From Algoriphagus marincola DSM 16067 (lineage in GTDB: Bacteria; Bacteroidota; Bacteroidia; Cytophagales; Cyclobacteriaceae), in contig NZ_KE386897.1 in NCBI RefSeq assembly GCF_000429405.1, positions 256,031 to 320,030 of the forward strand: DNA of 64,000 nt. Reading direction: 5' to 3'. Shown piece by piece: positions 26,337 to 34,852 of the stretch (position 1 is the stretch's first letter; each line of letters opens with the position of its first letter). The position numbers were made by a program, and so were the translations under genes. Under the pieces are notes generated by a model that was not told the origin of the DNA, searched no databases, and was given only the letters and a program-made list of their open reading frames with translations.

Positions 26337-27095
26337 TTATTCTGATTCTGTCAAAGCTTCAATAACCAATTCAGAAAACAATGCACTACTGTGTTGCTGC
26401 TGTCCTGTGATTAATCTTCCATCTCTTATGGCAAAAGGTGTTAAAGGTGCTTTTGCTTCATAGTTGGTATTTGGATTTTTCTTGGCTTCTGTTTCAATCG
26501 TATATTCATTGATTTTGATACCACCAGCAGCCTGGTTGTTCATTTCTTCTTCAGCATCACAGTATCCAGTCCATGTTTTCCCATCGGCTAGTAAGGTGCC
26601 GTCAGACAACTTTGTCCACAGCAATAGGCTTGTTCCGTGGCAGAGCATACCTACTACTTTTCCTTGCTCATAAAAGTCCGCAATGAATTTATGAAGGTTG
26701 GTGTCGTCTTTAAAGGTCACCAACGGCCCACCACCACCAGCAACACATACGGCATCATAATCGGAAACATTCAAATCGCTGATAGAAGGGGTGTTTTCCA
26801 TTAGTTTTCCAAACTCTTTATGGTTGCTAAAACCTAGCGTTACTAAATCATTTGGATAAATGGTTCCTTCATTAGCAGGATCAGAGAATCCGTCAAATTC
26901 TACTTTTCCACCGTTAGGTGAAGCCAGGTCGACTTTGAAGCCTGATTCTATAAAATCGTAGAATGGTCTGGTCAATTCCTCTGCAAAGAATCCTACAGGG
27001 AACCCCTTTAGAGTCGCTGGGTTTGAAACTAAATACAGAACCTTTTTCTGCTGGTATTTATATGGCTTAGTTCTTCTTATTACTTGATTTTCCAT
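26337..27095 (-). CDS. DJ-1/PfpI (Hsp31-like) glyoxalase-type protein (cassette C9)
   Basis: 252-residue class I glutamine-amidotransferase-like fold. The nucleophile elbow is VGMLCHGTSLLLW with Cys, preceded by DAVCVAGGGGP. Length and the SNPATLKGFPVGFFAEEL start resemble Hsp31-like methylglyoxalases and chaperones. Second gene of the C9 operon. Confidence 0.87.
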   Translation of the reverse strand: MENQVIRRTKPYKYQQKKVLYLVSNPATLKGFPVGFFAEELTRPFYDFIESGFKVDLASPNGGKVEFDGFSDPANEGTIYPNDLVTLGFSNHKEFGKLMENTPSISDLNVSDYDAVCVAGGGGPLVTFKDDTNLHKFIADFYEQGKVVGMLCHGTSLLLWTKLSDGTLLADGKTWTGYCDAEEEMNNQAAGGIKINEYTIETEAKKNPNTNYEAKAPLTPFAIRDGRLITGQQQHSSALFSELVIEALTESE

Positions 27096-27152
27096 TGTAT
27101 TTGTTTTTTTAGTTGATGATTTAGATGGGTTGTAAAACCCGTTATTTTTAAC

Positions 27153-27542
27153 TTATTGGGATTTATTATTGGCCATTCTCCCCGCCAGTAGAGCTAGGAT
27201 GCCAATGGGTGCCAGCATGACGATTTGTGGAAAGAAGATACCGTATATCATACTTGTTACCACAAATACCATAGCCAAACCGATGTATTGAATACCAATA
27301 TAGTTTGGCAAAATCTTACTGATTGGGTTGCTTTTATCCTTTCTACTGACGTATAACAATGAGAAAGAGGATAGATAGAGCACTATCGAAATCATGTGCC
27401 ACGCAGAATGAAGTGTCCACCTAACTGTATCTGGAGCGTCTGTGACCAAAAGCGGTGAGATAATATCACTTTCTCCGATAAATGTGTGAATGACAGCAAC
27501 TCCCAAATTAACAATTGCTGCGATGATGAGAAGTCTTTTCAT
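27153..27542 (-). CDS. Small four-helix membrane protein (cassette C9)
   Basis: About 129 residues from the ATG at 27542 (MKRLLIIAAIVNLGVAVIHT), which sits at the start of the first hydrophobic helix; the frame also extends 15 codons upstream. Four likely helices, with RW near the second. Family not recognised. First gene of the C9 operon, so it may be translated from the cassette's own promoter region just downstream of attC8. Confidence 0.7.
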   Translation of the reverse strand: MKRLLIIAAIVNLGVAVIHTFIGESDIISPLLVTDAPDTVRWTLHSAWHMISIVLYLSSFSLLYVSRKDKSNPISKILPNYIGIQYIGLAMVFVVTSMIYGIFFPQIVMLAPIGILALLAGRMANNKSQ

Positions 27543-27681
27543 AGTTTCAATTTGATGATGATTTTTAAATACATCACAAAATTGCAACTTGGCTCTTCAT
27601 CACACTTAATGATATTGCGGAAAGGCTAAATGATATTACAGAATTGGTTGTTTGGAAAGAATTGAATCTTGGTTCTCATTT

Positions 27682-27815
27682 TGCCTAACGGTTTGCATAT
27701 GGCTTGTGGCGGTTTCGAAGCACTTTCCTGTCCCCCGAAACTAAAGCTGGCTACGAAGCGAAAACCTTGCTGGCAGCCGTTCACCCGCCATAAGCTATAT
27801 GCTGTGTTGGCAGTA
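27682..27815 (-). repeat. attC8 (134 bp)
   Basis: Outer arms GCATATGGCTTGTGGCGG and CCGCCATAAGCTATATGC pair; a TTTCGAAGCAC motif sits inside. Left box TACTGCCAAC (27815-27806) is the exact reverse complement of the C8 start at 28982-28991. Confidence 0.85.
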
Positions 27816-27822
27816 GCTTTTT

Positions 27823-28962
27823 TTAAAACTTCTCCTGAATAGAATATAATTTATTCATTTGTTGTTTCATTACCTTATCTGGTGTCAATTTCATAATAAT
27901 TTTCATTACTATCTGACCGAAACCATTATGCGCCATCTGCCCAAATATCCAAGAATTATTAACCACGTAATCTACTTTTTCTCGTCTATTTGATTCAAAT
28001 AAACTTAAGGCTTGTTCTATTTGGTTGTGTTTCGCCAAGATGTTAGCTAAATAATATGCATCTTCCATGCCTTGGCCTGCACCTTGTCCCATATTAGGTG
28101 TTGTAGCATGTGCTGCATCTCCTACCAATACTACTTTATCTTTGTGCCACTTATCCAACCTTTTTAGGTCTGAAATGTCGTTTCTTATGATTTTCTCCCC
28201 GTTGGTATGTTCTATAATGTTTAAGACTAGAGAATTAAAGTCACTGAAATAATTTTTTAATTCTGCTTTAATTGTAAGGATATTGTCGGTACCATTTTGT
28301 GAAGCATTCTTCACTGCAAACCAATAGACTTGATTTTCTGTTACTTGAGAAAATCCAAAACGTATCTTTTTCCCCCAGCTTTCAATTCCTGCGTTTTGAA
28401 ATTCATCAGGTAGCCTAATGTCCGAAATTCCTCGCCAACAAGTTTGACCTGAAAATCTTTTTGAACTATTAGAGAATATATTATCTCTGACCTTTGAGTT
28501 TATTCCATCTGCACCTATTACTAAATCAGACATAATCTCCCTACCACCAAATGAAATTTTTACCTGATTTTCATTTTGCTCTAATGATTTGAATTCGTAT
28601 CCTAAATTTACGATACCCTTAGGGATGGCTTCATAAAGTATTTTTTGTAAAGTTGCCCTATGTATAGCAACAATTTTGTTGCCTTTTTCGTCTTGAACTA
28701 CTTCTTGTTTTGTTTTTTTAATCGGGATTAATTGAGAGTTTGTTATGTCTACTTGGTCTAACAATGTGCCACTTTCTCTAACAAGCTCACCCAACCCTAA
28801 CCAATCTAAAACTTTAAGGGCGTTCGGTTGCATCCAAATTCCTGCCCCAACTTCATTCAGCTGTTTTGCTCGTTCAAATACTTCGCAGTCAAACCCTAAT
28901 TTATTGAGGGATAATGCAGTCGTTAAACCAGCAATTCCACCACCAATTATTGTTATCTTCAT
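27823..28962 (-). CDS. FAD-dependent monooxygenase (cassette C8)
   Basis: 379-residue class A flavoprotein hydroxylase. The FAD-binding motif is ITIIGGGIAGLTTALSLNKLG (residues 3-23 region), the DG motif is VIGADGINSKVR, and the GD motif is VLVGDAAHATTPNMGQGAGQ. Related proteins include TetX-type tetracycline-modifying enzymes and aromatic hydroxylases; sequence alone does not show which. Single gene in its cassette, ending 8 bp before attC8. Confidence 0.93.
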   Translation of the reverse strand: MKITIIGGGIAGLTTALSLNKLGFDCEVFERAKQLNEVGAGIWMQPNALKVLDWLGLGELVRESGTLLDQVDITNSQLIPIKKTKQEVVQDEKGNKIVAIHRATLQKILYEAIPKGIVNLGYEFKSLEQNENQVKISFGGREIMSDLVIGADGINSKVRDNIFSNSSKRFSGQTCWRGISDIRLPDEFQNAGIESWGKKIRFGFSQVTENQVYWFAVKNASQNGTDNILTIKAELKNYFSDFNSLVLNIIEHTNGEKIIRNDISDLKRLDKWHKDKVVLVGDAAHATTPNMGQGAGQGMEDAYYLANILAKHNQIEQALSLFESNRREKVDYVVNNSWIFGQMAHNGFGQIVMKIIMKLTPDKVMKQQMNKLYSIQEKF

Positions 28963-28981
28963 TTATGTCATTTTTTTAAGT

Positions 28982-29117
28982 TACTGCCAACGGTCTCGGG
29001 TATGAAACGTAGGGCATTTCGGAGCTCCTTACCTGTCTACTGAGACTAAGCTTGCTAAAAACCCGAAACTTGCGGAAACCACTGCCCGCCCTATGTTTTA
29101 TACCCATTGTTGTGGCT
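28982..29117 (-). repeat. attC7 (136 bp)
   Basis: Arms GGGTATGAAACGTAGGGC and GCCCTATGTTTTATACCC pair; inner motif TTTCGGAGC. Left box ACTAGCCACAAC region (29117-29109 core AGCCACAAC) is the reverse complement of the C7 start at 30144-30152, extending over 10 bases. Confidence 0.85.
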
Positions 29118-29126
29118 AGTACTTTT

Positions 29127-29660
29127 TTATTTTTTCTTGTCGTAAGTCAATATTTGAAGTCCGTCTGAAAAGGATTCTTTTTCAATCAGTTCCCAATATT
29201 CATTTGCAGTTGAAGTACCAAATAATTTAGTTCCTTTTCCAAGCACTATTGGGTTTAATTTAAGTTTTAATTGGTCTATCAGTCCGTTTTCTAATAGCCA
29301 ACCTGCAAACTGTCCGCCACCACACAAATAAATGTCTGTCTTAGCATTTTGTCGTATTTTATTTACTTTATCAATACTAAGATTTTCAATTTTTACAGTT
29401 TTGGATAGGTTATCAACTTTTAGTGAATTGGAAAATATGTAATGTTCCATATTTGGATAGGCAGGTTGTCCTGGTTCAAGTCCATATTTAAATCCAAATT
29501 CATAAGTTTTTCGTCCCATAATAACTGTTGAGAAGTTCGCAAGGTCTGACTGATATTTTTCAACACCTGCGCCTTGCAAAATGAACTTGCTTATGTCATC
29601 ATTTTCTCCTGCAATATATCCGTCTAAAGAACTTGCTACGTAATAAATTATCTTTTTCAT
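29127..29660 (-). CDS. Dihydrofolate-reductase-like (RibD C-terminal) protein (cassette C7)
   Basis: 177-residue RibD-C/DHFR-like fold: MKKIIYYVASSLDGYIA start, VIMGRKTYEFG, and the cofactor loop IYLCGGGQFAGWLL. Similar proteins are common in cassettes and plasmids and can be antifolate-resistant reductases, but this is not shown here. Four bp downstream of the GNAT gene, both in one cassette. Confidence 0.87.
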   Translation of the reverse strand: MKKIIYYVASSLDGYIAGENDDISKFILQGAGVEKYQSDLANFSTVIMGRKTYEFGFKYGLEPGQPAYPNMEHYIFSNSLKVDNLSKTVKIENLSIDKVNKIRQNAKTDIYLCGGGQFAGWLLENGLIDQLKLKLNPIVLGKGTKLFGTSTANEYWELIEKESFSDGLQILTYDKKK

Positions 29661-29664
29661 AGAA

Positions 29665-30126
29665 TCAATTTTGTTTGTTAAACATTACCATATCCTTTAA
29701 TTGAATCCCGTTTTCAAAAATTGCACTTTGATAATTATTTAAGAAAAAATCTTCTTTTATTGCATATTTTTTAAATCCTAAATTCTGATAGAATCTTTGC
29801 TGACTGTGAGATGCGTCACCAGTGCCTACATAAATGATTTTCACACCTTTTTCTCTGTAAAAGTTTTCTAGCAAATTGATTGCTTGTTTTCCAAAACCAT
29901 TCCTTTGATGCCTTTTTGAAATGGCAATATTCTTCAATTCAATAGTATTGTCATTATTAATCATTACTGCCATAATACCTATCATTTTGTTATTCAGTAA
30001 AATTTCGAACACACTGCAGTCATTGATATACTTGTTTATTGCTTCTATGGATTCGTCTGCTAAAAGCAATAAATCAAAAGGGTAGTTATCTTTTGATAGT
30101 TGAATTATAATATCAACTTTTTCCAT
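29665..30126 (-). CDS. GNAT-family N-acetyltransferase (cassette C7)
   Basis: 153-residue GNAT fold. The acetyl-CoA-binding P-loop-like segment is KRHQRNGFGKQA, preceded by the beta-4 strand IELKNIAIS and followed by RFYQNLGFK. N-acetylates an amine of unknown identity. First gene of cassette C7, followed after 4 bp by the DHFR-like gene. Confidence 0.88.
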   Translation of the reverse strand: MEKVDIIIQLSKDNYPFDLLLLADESIEAINKYINDCSVFEILLNNKMIGIMAVMINNDNTIELKNIAISKRHQRNGFGKQAINLLENFYREKGVKIIYVGTGDASHSQQRFYQNLGFKKYAIKEDFFLNNYQSAIFENGIQLKDMVMFNKQN

Positions 30127-30143
30127 TGTCGTTCTTTTGTATT

Positions 30144-30278
30144 AGCCACAACGGTTAGTATATGAAAAGTAGGCGATTTCGAAGCACCAAACTTTCAGTT
30201 AAACCCGAACTTTGATACGAGCTAAAACCCTTGATTTTACTACTATTTCGCCTATTTTTTATATACATTGTTACCTGC
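30144..30278 (-). repeat. attC6 (135 bp)
   Basis: Arms AGTATATGAAAAGTAGGCGA and CGCCTATTTTTTATATAC pair; internal TTTCGAAGCAC. Roughly nine in ten bases match attC1 6.3 kb away. Left box GCAGGTAAC (30278-30270) is the reverse complement of the C6 start at 31100-31108. The HNH gene's TAA lies inside this box. Confidence 0.85.
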
Positions 30279-31080
30279 TGGCTTTTTTCATTTTTTCTTT
30301 CAGTTCGTCAATCGTATATGGTTCTTTTCGTTTATGAATCATTGCGTGGCAGTTCGGACAAACAGGTCTCAAATCCTTAATTGGGTCGATTTTATATTCT
30401 TTTCCAATGTCAGCGACTTGTCTTAAATGGTGAACGTGAATAAAGTCTTTACCTAATTCTCCGTATTCTTTTTCAAAGTTAAATTCGCAAACTGAACAAG
30501 AAAGTCCGTAATGCTCAATACAAGTTTTTCTTGCGAATGGATTTCGTTCATATTTAGTTACTAATACTTGATTTGGTGTTCCTTCTGTGTAAACTTTCTG
30601 TTCGTCCTTTTCAGTTTCTTTGAAAGGGTTATGTCTGATTTCTTGAGTTGTCAAAAAGTCAAACCATACGGCTTCTAATTCGTCCGTTAAATCTGGATTA
30701 ATCTCAATTCCTGAAGATTGCGGTGTCCAATTTACTTTTGCCAAGTTGCCTTGATTTAAGATATCAAGACTCAATAGCGGTTCTTTTTCGGGATTTAAAA
30801 TTACTTCAAAGTCAATCATTACACGATTCACTAATTTATCTTCTCCGCTCCAATGTTTTGATAAAAATGGTGGTGTCGCAACAAAACCCGCAGCCATTAT
30901 TCCTTTTGGTTCTTCGCCAAGTCGCATTAAGAATGCTCTGTCTCCTGGTTGAATTTTTTTATGACTTATTACACTCCATTTTTCTGTAGCTCGACCTGTT
31001 TGTTCGATTTGGTCAATGCTCTGTTCAAGAGTTGTCCAATTCCATTTTTTCGGATTCCACGCAAATAGGAATGTTTTCAT
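30271..31080 (-). CDS. EVE-like/HNH modification-dependent endonuclease candidate (cassette C6)
   Basis: 269-residue protein with an N-terminal EVE/PUA-like domain (FAWNPKKWNWTTLEQ, then ISHKKIQPGDRAFLMRLG around residues 37-54) and a C-terminal HNH nuclease with a zinc-binding frame: CxxC at 195-198, HVHH at 215-218, CPNCH at 241-245. EVE-like domains bind modified bases, so this is a candidate type IV restriction enzyme acting against modified phage DNA. The stop codon overlaps attC6. Single gene in cassette C6. Confidence 0.87.
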   Translation of the reverse strand: MKTFLFAWNPKKWNWTTLEQSIDQIEQTGRATEKWSVISHKKIQPGDRAFLMRLGEEPKGIMAAGFVATPPFLSKHWSGEDKLVNRVMIDFEVILNPEKEPLLSLDILNQGNLAKVNWTPQSSGIEINPDLTDELEAVWFDFLTTQEIRHNPFKETEKDEQKVYTEGTPNQVLVTKYERNPFARKTCIEHYGLSCSVCEFNFEKEYGELGKDFIHVHHLRQVADIGKEYKIDPIKDLRPVCPNCHAMIHKRKEPYTIDELKEKMKKASR

Positions 31081-31099
31081 ATTGTCGTTTTTTCAGCTT

Positions 31100-31235
31100 G
31101 CAGGTAACGTTTTCGGGCTTTGCGTTCGGGCGGGTTTCGGAGCACAAAAATGTCAATCATCACTGATCTTGATACGAAGCACAAAGCTCCAAGTTTGCAC
31201 GTCACCCCGCCTGACGCAAAACCCGTGTTAGCTGC
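31100..31235 (-). repeat. attC5 (136 bp)
   Basis: Arms TTCGGGCTTTGCGTTCGGGCG and CGCCTGACGCAAAACCCG pair; internal TTTCGGAGCAC. Left box GCAGCTAAC (31235-31227) is the reverse complement of the C5 start at 32652-32660. Confidence 0.85.
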
Positions 31236-31246
31236 TGCCGTTTTTA

Positions 31247-32626
31247 TCAATTCATGTAGTCATTAATGTTGTCTATCAATTTGTCAATATCAGCTTGATA
31301 CTCTTCATTTATTACCTTTCCACTCACATCTATTAAACCTATCACAGTATTTTTTGCTGGGGTTGCTTTTTTTTCCCTTATGTCGTCAGTGGGAATGCAG
31401 AAAATTTTATAGCCTTTAAATTGAGATTCTAGTCCTTGTTTTAAATGAGCCATATTATTGTCTAGGATGATAGCAACTTTTTTAAAACCTAGGTCAGTTA
31501 GCATTTGGGCAACTTTGTCTGTATTAGATGCACCACCAACGCCCCATCCATAAAAAGTACCATTCAATTTTCTATTTTTAATGGTCAGAATTCTGTCGGT
31601 AAAAACCACATCTTCCTGTCCTTCGACTAAAATAATATTGTCGTCAAGAAAAAATATTTCTCTTGCGTCTAATCCAAAGATGTGAGGATTGTTCAAATTA
31701 TGAATTAGTGTGAGAATTTGTTTGGCTGTCTGTTCTCCTAGTTCATATATTTTTGCCCCATTTATCTCTTTTACTGTTCTTGAGATTCTTCCTCCATTTT
31801 GAAGGGATTGCCAACTGATAAAATACGGTGAATGAGTTGAGATGATTATTTGTCTGTCCGCTGCATATTCTACAAGCAAATTATTAAGTTTCTTCTGTAA
31901 TGACGGATGCAGCGAAAGCTCAGGTTCGTCAATGAAAATTAAATCACCAGGTTTACTATCGTAAAGTGTATCAACAATTGTAAAAACACTTAAAAGGCCC
32001 TCTCCGCTACCATCACTGTTGTGAAAAGAACCATTATAATTGAATTTCAAATAATACTGTCCATTGTCTGCTTGTTCAATATACCAATTTGGTATTTGCC
32101 CAAGCACTTTACTCAATACTGTATTAAATTCAGCTTGGTTTTGTTGGATTGTAAATAGTCGGTAAGAAAAATTGTCAAGTTGCGTTCCTCTAACCGCTGG
32201 AAGAGGTGAATTAGAAATATATTGTTCTCTATTCCAAATACTTTTTCCAAAGAAAGGAGCAAACGTACGTCTTGAAGGTAGTGTGAAAAATTTCACTTCA
32301 TTTTCTTTCAGTCCATTTTGTTCAAATTTTGTTTCGCTACCGCCACTCGTTTCAGTTTTTAAGGTTAATGAAGTATTGTCCTTTTTACTTATTGTAATTT
32401 CAATTTTATCTCCAGCGATTTTATTTCGCCTTCCTTCTGTAAAACTTGGAGGACTATTTTGTGAAATTGCTCTAAAAGCCTCATATATTGTTGATTTACC
32501 AGAATTATTGGGGCCAACAATAACGGTCAGCCCGCTACCCAAATTACCATTTGGTTGACCGAAATTTAATGTTTGCTTGTCGCTAAAACCTCTAAGTCCT
32601 AATATTTCTATTTTTGAATAACTCAT
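31247..32626 (-). CDS. OLD-family ATPase with TOPRIM-like domain (cassette C5)
   Basis: About 459 residues from the ATG at 32626 (MSYSKIEILGLRGFSDKQTL); the 23 codons upstream lie in attC4 and are not expected to be translated. Walker A is GPNNSGKST (near residues 39-47), the signature/Walker B part is DLIFIDEPELSLHPSLQKKL, and a TOPRIM-type domain follows with ILVEGQEDVVF and KVAIILDNN. This is class 1 OLD layout, known from phage-exclusion and nucleases. Single gene in cassette C5, next to the HNH cassette. Confidence 0.9.
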   Translation of the reverse strand: MSYSKIEILGLRGFSDKQTLNFGQPNGNLGSGLTVIVGPNNSGKSTIYEAFRAISQNSPPSFTEGRRNKIAGDKIEITISKKDNTSLTLKTETSGGSETKFEQNGLKENEVKFFTLPSRRTFAPFFGKSIWNREQYISNSPLPAVRGTQLDNFSYRLFTIQQNQAEFNTVLSKVLGQIPNWYIEQADNGQYYLKFNYNGSFHNSDGSGEGLLSVFTIVDTLYDSKPGDLIFIDEPELSLHPSLQKKLNNLLVEYAADRQIIISTHSPYFISWQSLQNGGRISRTVKEINGAKIYELGEQTAKQILTLIHNLNNPHIFGLDAREIFFLDDNIILVEGQEDVVFTDRILTIKNRKLNGTFYGWGVGGASNTDKVAQMLTDLGFKKVAIILDNNMAHLKQGLESQFKGYKIFCIPTDDIREKKATPAKNTVIGLIDVSGKVINEEYQADIDKLIDNINDYMN

Positions 32627-32651
32627 TTGTTGTTTTGTCTGTCTTACGGTT

Positions 32652-32714
32652 GCAGCTAACGGTTTAGCTATGCGCAGTGTCCCGAAGGGCATTGCGTATA
32701 GGTTTTGTTGGCAT
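32652..32714 (-). repeat. attC4 (63 bp, short class)
   Basis: One long stem: TATGCGCAGTGTCCC against GGGCATTGCGTATA around GAA. Left box AATGCCAAC (32714-32707 core ATGCCAAC) is the reverse complement of the C4 start at 33483-33491. Confidence 0.8.
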
Positions 32715-32725
32715 TTCGTATTTTC

Positions 32726-33463
32726 TTAGTGATTTTTTAAACAAGCTTTGATAAATTCTTTCAATTCCTCTTGAGTTAATAATAAACTAAGGTTTAAAGG
32801 TCGTTCTTTAACAAAATCATCATAAGTCTTTTTAATAGCTGTACCTTCTTGGAGAGTTTCTTTTATGACTCTTATGCTTTCAAAATTCAATGTTTGATTT
32901 ATCAAGTCATATTTAAAATTTGCAAATCCTATACAACAAACCATACAATCATCAAAACTCGTTTCTTTATCAGGTTTTGAGAACCAAGTCATTAACTTAA
33001 ATGGTGTGATCAAAGTTGAGTATGATAAAATATTATTCTCTAATTCAACCTCATCCAAAATTACTGCATTGTGGCATCTATCACCGCCACCTATGACTTG
33101 ATTAAGAACTAATTTGTTTTCTGTAGTTGTTACGTTGAATAAGTATGAATACGTAGCCGTACCTTCAGAGTCATAATAAACACCAATTATCAAATTATTA
33201 TTTGATTCAAATAAGACCTTGTAACCAAACACTCTTATGTATTCAATGTCTTGAGTGTAACTATACCCATCTTCTCCAGTTACCCATTTTATTTCTTTAG
33301 ATGAATTTTCTAGAGTTACTTCATCCTTGAACCCTGGATTGTCAGCGAAAGTTGTAATCTCTGACATTGCAATGGCATACTTAGAAAAGTCTGTTTTTTG
33401 AGAGTACGAATTTTGAAAAAATAATACCGAAGCTATTATTACAAGAAATTTTGTTTTAATCAT
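32726..33463 (-). CDS. Secreted protein of unknown function (cassette C4)
   Basis: 245-residue exported protein with signal peptide MIKTKFLVIIASVLFFQNSYS. The rest is beta-rich with two possible Cys (DDCMVCCIGFAN), and it ends in a lysine/histidine tail (ACLKNH). No family recognised. Single gene in its cassette, between short attC sites. Confidence 0.6.
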   Translation of the reverse strand: MIKTKFLVIIASVLFFQNSYSQKTDFSKYAIAMSEITTFADNPGFKDEVTLENSSKEIKWVTGEDGYSYTQDIEYIRVFGYKVLFESNNNLIIGVYYDSEGTATYSYLFNVTTTENKLVLNQVIGGGDRCHNAVILDEVELENNILSYSTLITPFKLMTWFSKPDKETSFDDCMVCCIGFANFKYDLINQTLNFESIRVIKETLQEGTAIKKTYDDFVKERPLNLSLLLTQEELKEFIKACLKNH

Positions 33464-33481
33464 TGTTGTTCTGTTTTATAT

Positions 33482-33552
33482 GAATGCCAACGTTTAGTAT
33501 ATGCGTAGTGCGACCGTTTAGGGAGCATTATCGCATATACAGTGTTATGCCT
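33482..33552 (-). repeat. attC3 (71 bp, short class)
   Basis: Arms GTATATGCGTAGTGCG and AGCATTATCGCATATAC pair. Left box AGGCATAAC (33552-33544) is the exact reverse complement of the C3 start at 34737-34745. Confidence 0.85.
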
Positions 33553-33576
33553 TCGCCCTTCTTTTTGTCGTATTTT

Positions 33577-34230
33577 TCAGTGCCCAATTGCATTGAAAAA
33601 GTCTTTTAATTTTTGTCGGTCAAGTTGTCCTTCTGTCCGAACACTACTACAAAGGTCAAGCCCAAAAGGTTGAACTGTTTCGATTGCTTGTCTTACGTTG
33701 TTTTTGTTTAGTCCGCCTGCAAGGAACAAAGGAATTGGAATTGCTTTTCTTATTTCTCGGCTCAATTCCCAATTATGAGTTCGTCCTGTTCCGCCTAATT
33801 CCTTAATAGACAAGTTTGGATTTCCACTGTCTAATAAAATAGCATCCACATACTTAGATACTTCGATTGCTTCCTTTACAGAATTTTCGTCAATAACGTG
33901 AATTACTTGAACCAATTTCACATTTGGCAATTCGTCTCGCAGTGATTGATACTCTTGTTTTTCCAATTCGTCAACAATCTGAATTGTCGTAGTATTTACT
34001 CTCTTATAATGCTGGATTATGTTTTGTGGTTTTGTTTCACTCGTTAGCAAAAAAGTTGAAATAGGTGGTGGTACTGCCTTGGCAATTTGATAAATGAGTT
34101 CATCTCCAATTACACCTGGGCCACTTGGCATATGACCAACCAAACCTAATGCAGAAGCACCGTATTCAACGGCTAATTTTGCTTCTTCAATACTGCTTAT
34201 ACAGCAAATTTTAACTCTTGGTCTTGTCAT
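33577..34230 (-). CDS. Phosphoribosylanthranilate-isomerase-like protein (cassette C3)
   Basis: 217-residue TIM-barrel related to TrpF. The usual catalytic Cys/Asp pair is recognisable: VKICCIS near residues 6-12 (the standard KICG is KICC here) and Asp134 in DAILLDS, plus GGTGRTHNW, FLAGGLN and GLDLCSSV phosphate-binding loops. TrpF isomerises phosphoribosylanthranilate in tryptophan synthesis, but no other trp gene is nearby, so this may act on a different aminoketose. Its start overlaps the Nudix stop by 4 bp (ATGA). Confidence 0.83.
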   Translation of the reverse strand: MTRPRVKICCISSIEEAKLAVEYGASALGLVGHMPSGPGVIGDELIYQIAKAVPPPISTFLLTSETKPQNIIQHYKRVNTTTIQIVDELEKQEYQSLRDELPNVKLVQVIHVIDENSVKEAIEVSKYVDAILLDSGNPNLSIKELGGTGRTHNWELSREIRKAIPIPLFLAGGLNKNNVRQAIETVQPFGLDLCSSVRTEGQLDRQKLKDFFNAIGH

Positions 34231-34715
34231 ATAATTACTTTATTTTCAATTTCTTCTGTCATTGACAAAAGGTTAAGTTTGCCGTCATATTCCGCACTAA
34301 ATGCAAAAGGTTTGTTGTCAAGAATATACTTGTAAATATACCAATCAGTTTTTGGCGTTGGCACTTTCAATAAGTCTTCAAAGCCAATCCACATCAAAGT
34401 CCCTTCGTTACAATTTGGTGGTTCAACAATATCAATATCTGCGATATATACATAGCCTGTCCAATTGTATTCTGTCGGAGAGGTTTCTGTCAAAATCCCA
34501 CAATACTTCATTGTATCAACTTTAATTCCTGTTTCTTCAAAAGTCTCACGTATGGCTGACTTTAAAGGACTTTCAAAAGGGTCAAGTTTGCCGCCAACTG
34601 GTGTAAAATTGTCTTTGTTTGGCTCTTTAAGTCTTTTGAGCAACAGGAATTTGTCCTTATGTCTCAGAATGCAGAGTGTCGCAACTCTCTTAAGTCCTAT
34701 CGGAATTTTATTCAT
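34227..34715 (-). CDS. Nudix hydrolase (cassette C3)
   Basis: 162-residue Nudix protein. The Nudix box is GGKLDPFESPLKSAIRETFEETGI (conserved G, E, RE, EE and G positions all present). Hydrolyses a nucleoside-diphosphate-linked compound; substrate unknown. Precedes the TrpF-like gene with a 4-bp overlap, so they are translationally coupled. Confidence 0.9.
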   Translation of the reverse strand: MNKIPIGLKRVATLCILRHKDKFLLLKRLKEPNKDNFTPVGGKLDPFESPLKSAIRETFEETGIKVDTMKYCGILTETSPTEYNWTGYVYIADIDIVEPPNCNEGTLMWIGFEDLLKVPTPKTDWYIYKYILDNKPFAFSAEYDGKLNLLSMTEEIENKVII

Positions 34716-34736
34716 TCAATGTCTTTTTTTTGGGTG

Positions 34737-34807
34737 AGGCATAACGGTTTGTGTATGGTGTCGTAGCATCCCACAGGGTGCTATGCACCATACACATTGT
34801 TGTGTTT
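34737..34807 (-). repeat. attC2 (71 bp, short class)
   Basis: Arms GTGTATGGTG and CACCATACAC pair perfectly, extended by GTAGCATCCC against GGGTGCTATG around ACA. Left box AAACACAAC region (34807-34799) is the reverse complement of the C2 start at 36467-36476 over 9 bases. Confidence 0.85.
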
Positions 34808-34852
34808 TCGTGCTTTGTTTTCAGGTGTTATTTCAACTCTAGTTGATTCCAA

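Noticed and set aside
27823..28962. Naming the flavoprotein tetX
   Set aside because: Motifs show only the general class A hydroxylase; substrate-specific residues could not be judged.
33577..34230. Naming the C3 protein trpF
   Set aside because: Altered Cys loop and lack of trp neighbours make the tryptophan role uncertain.
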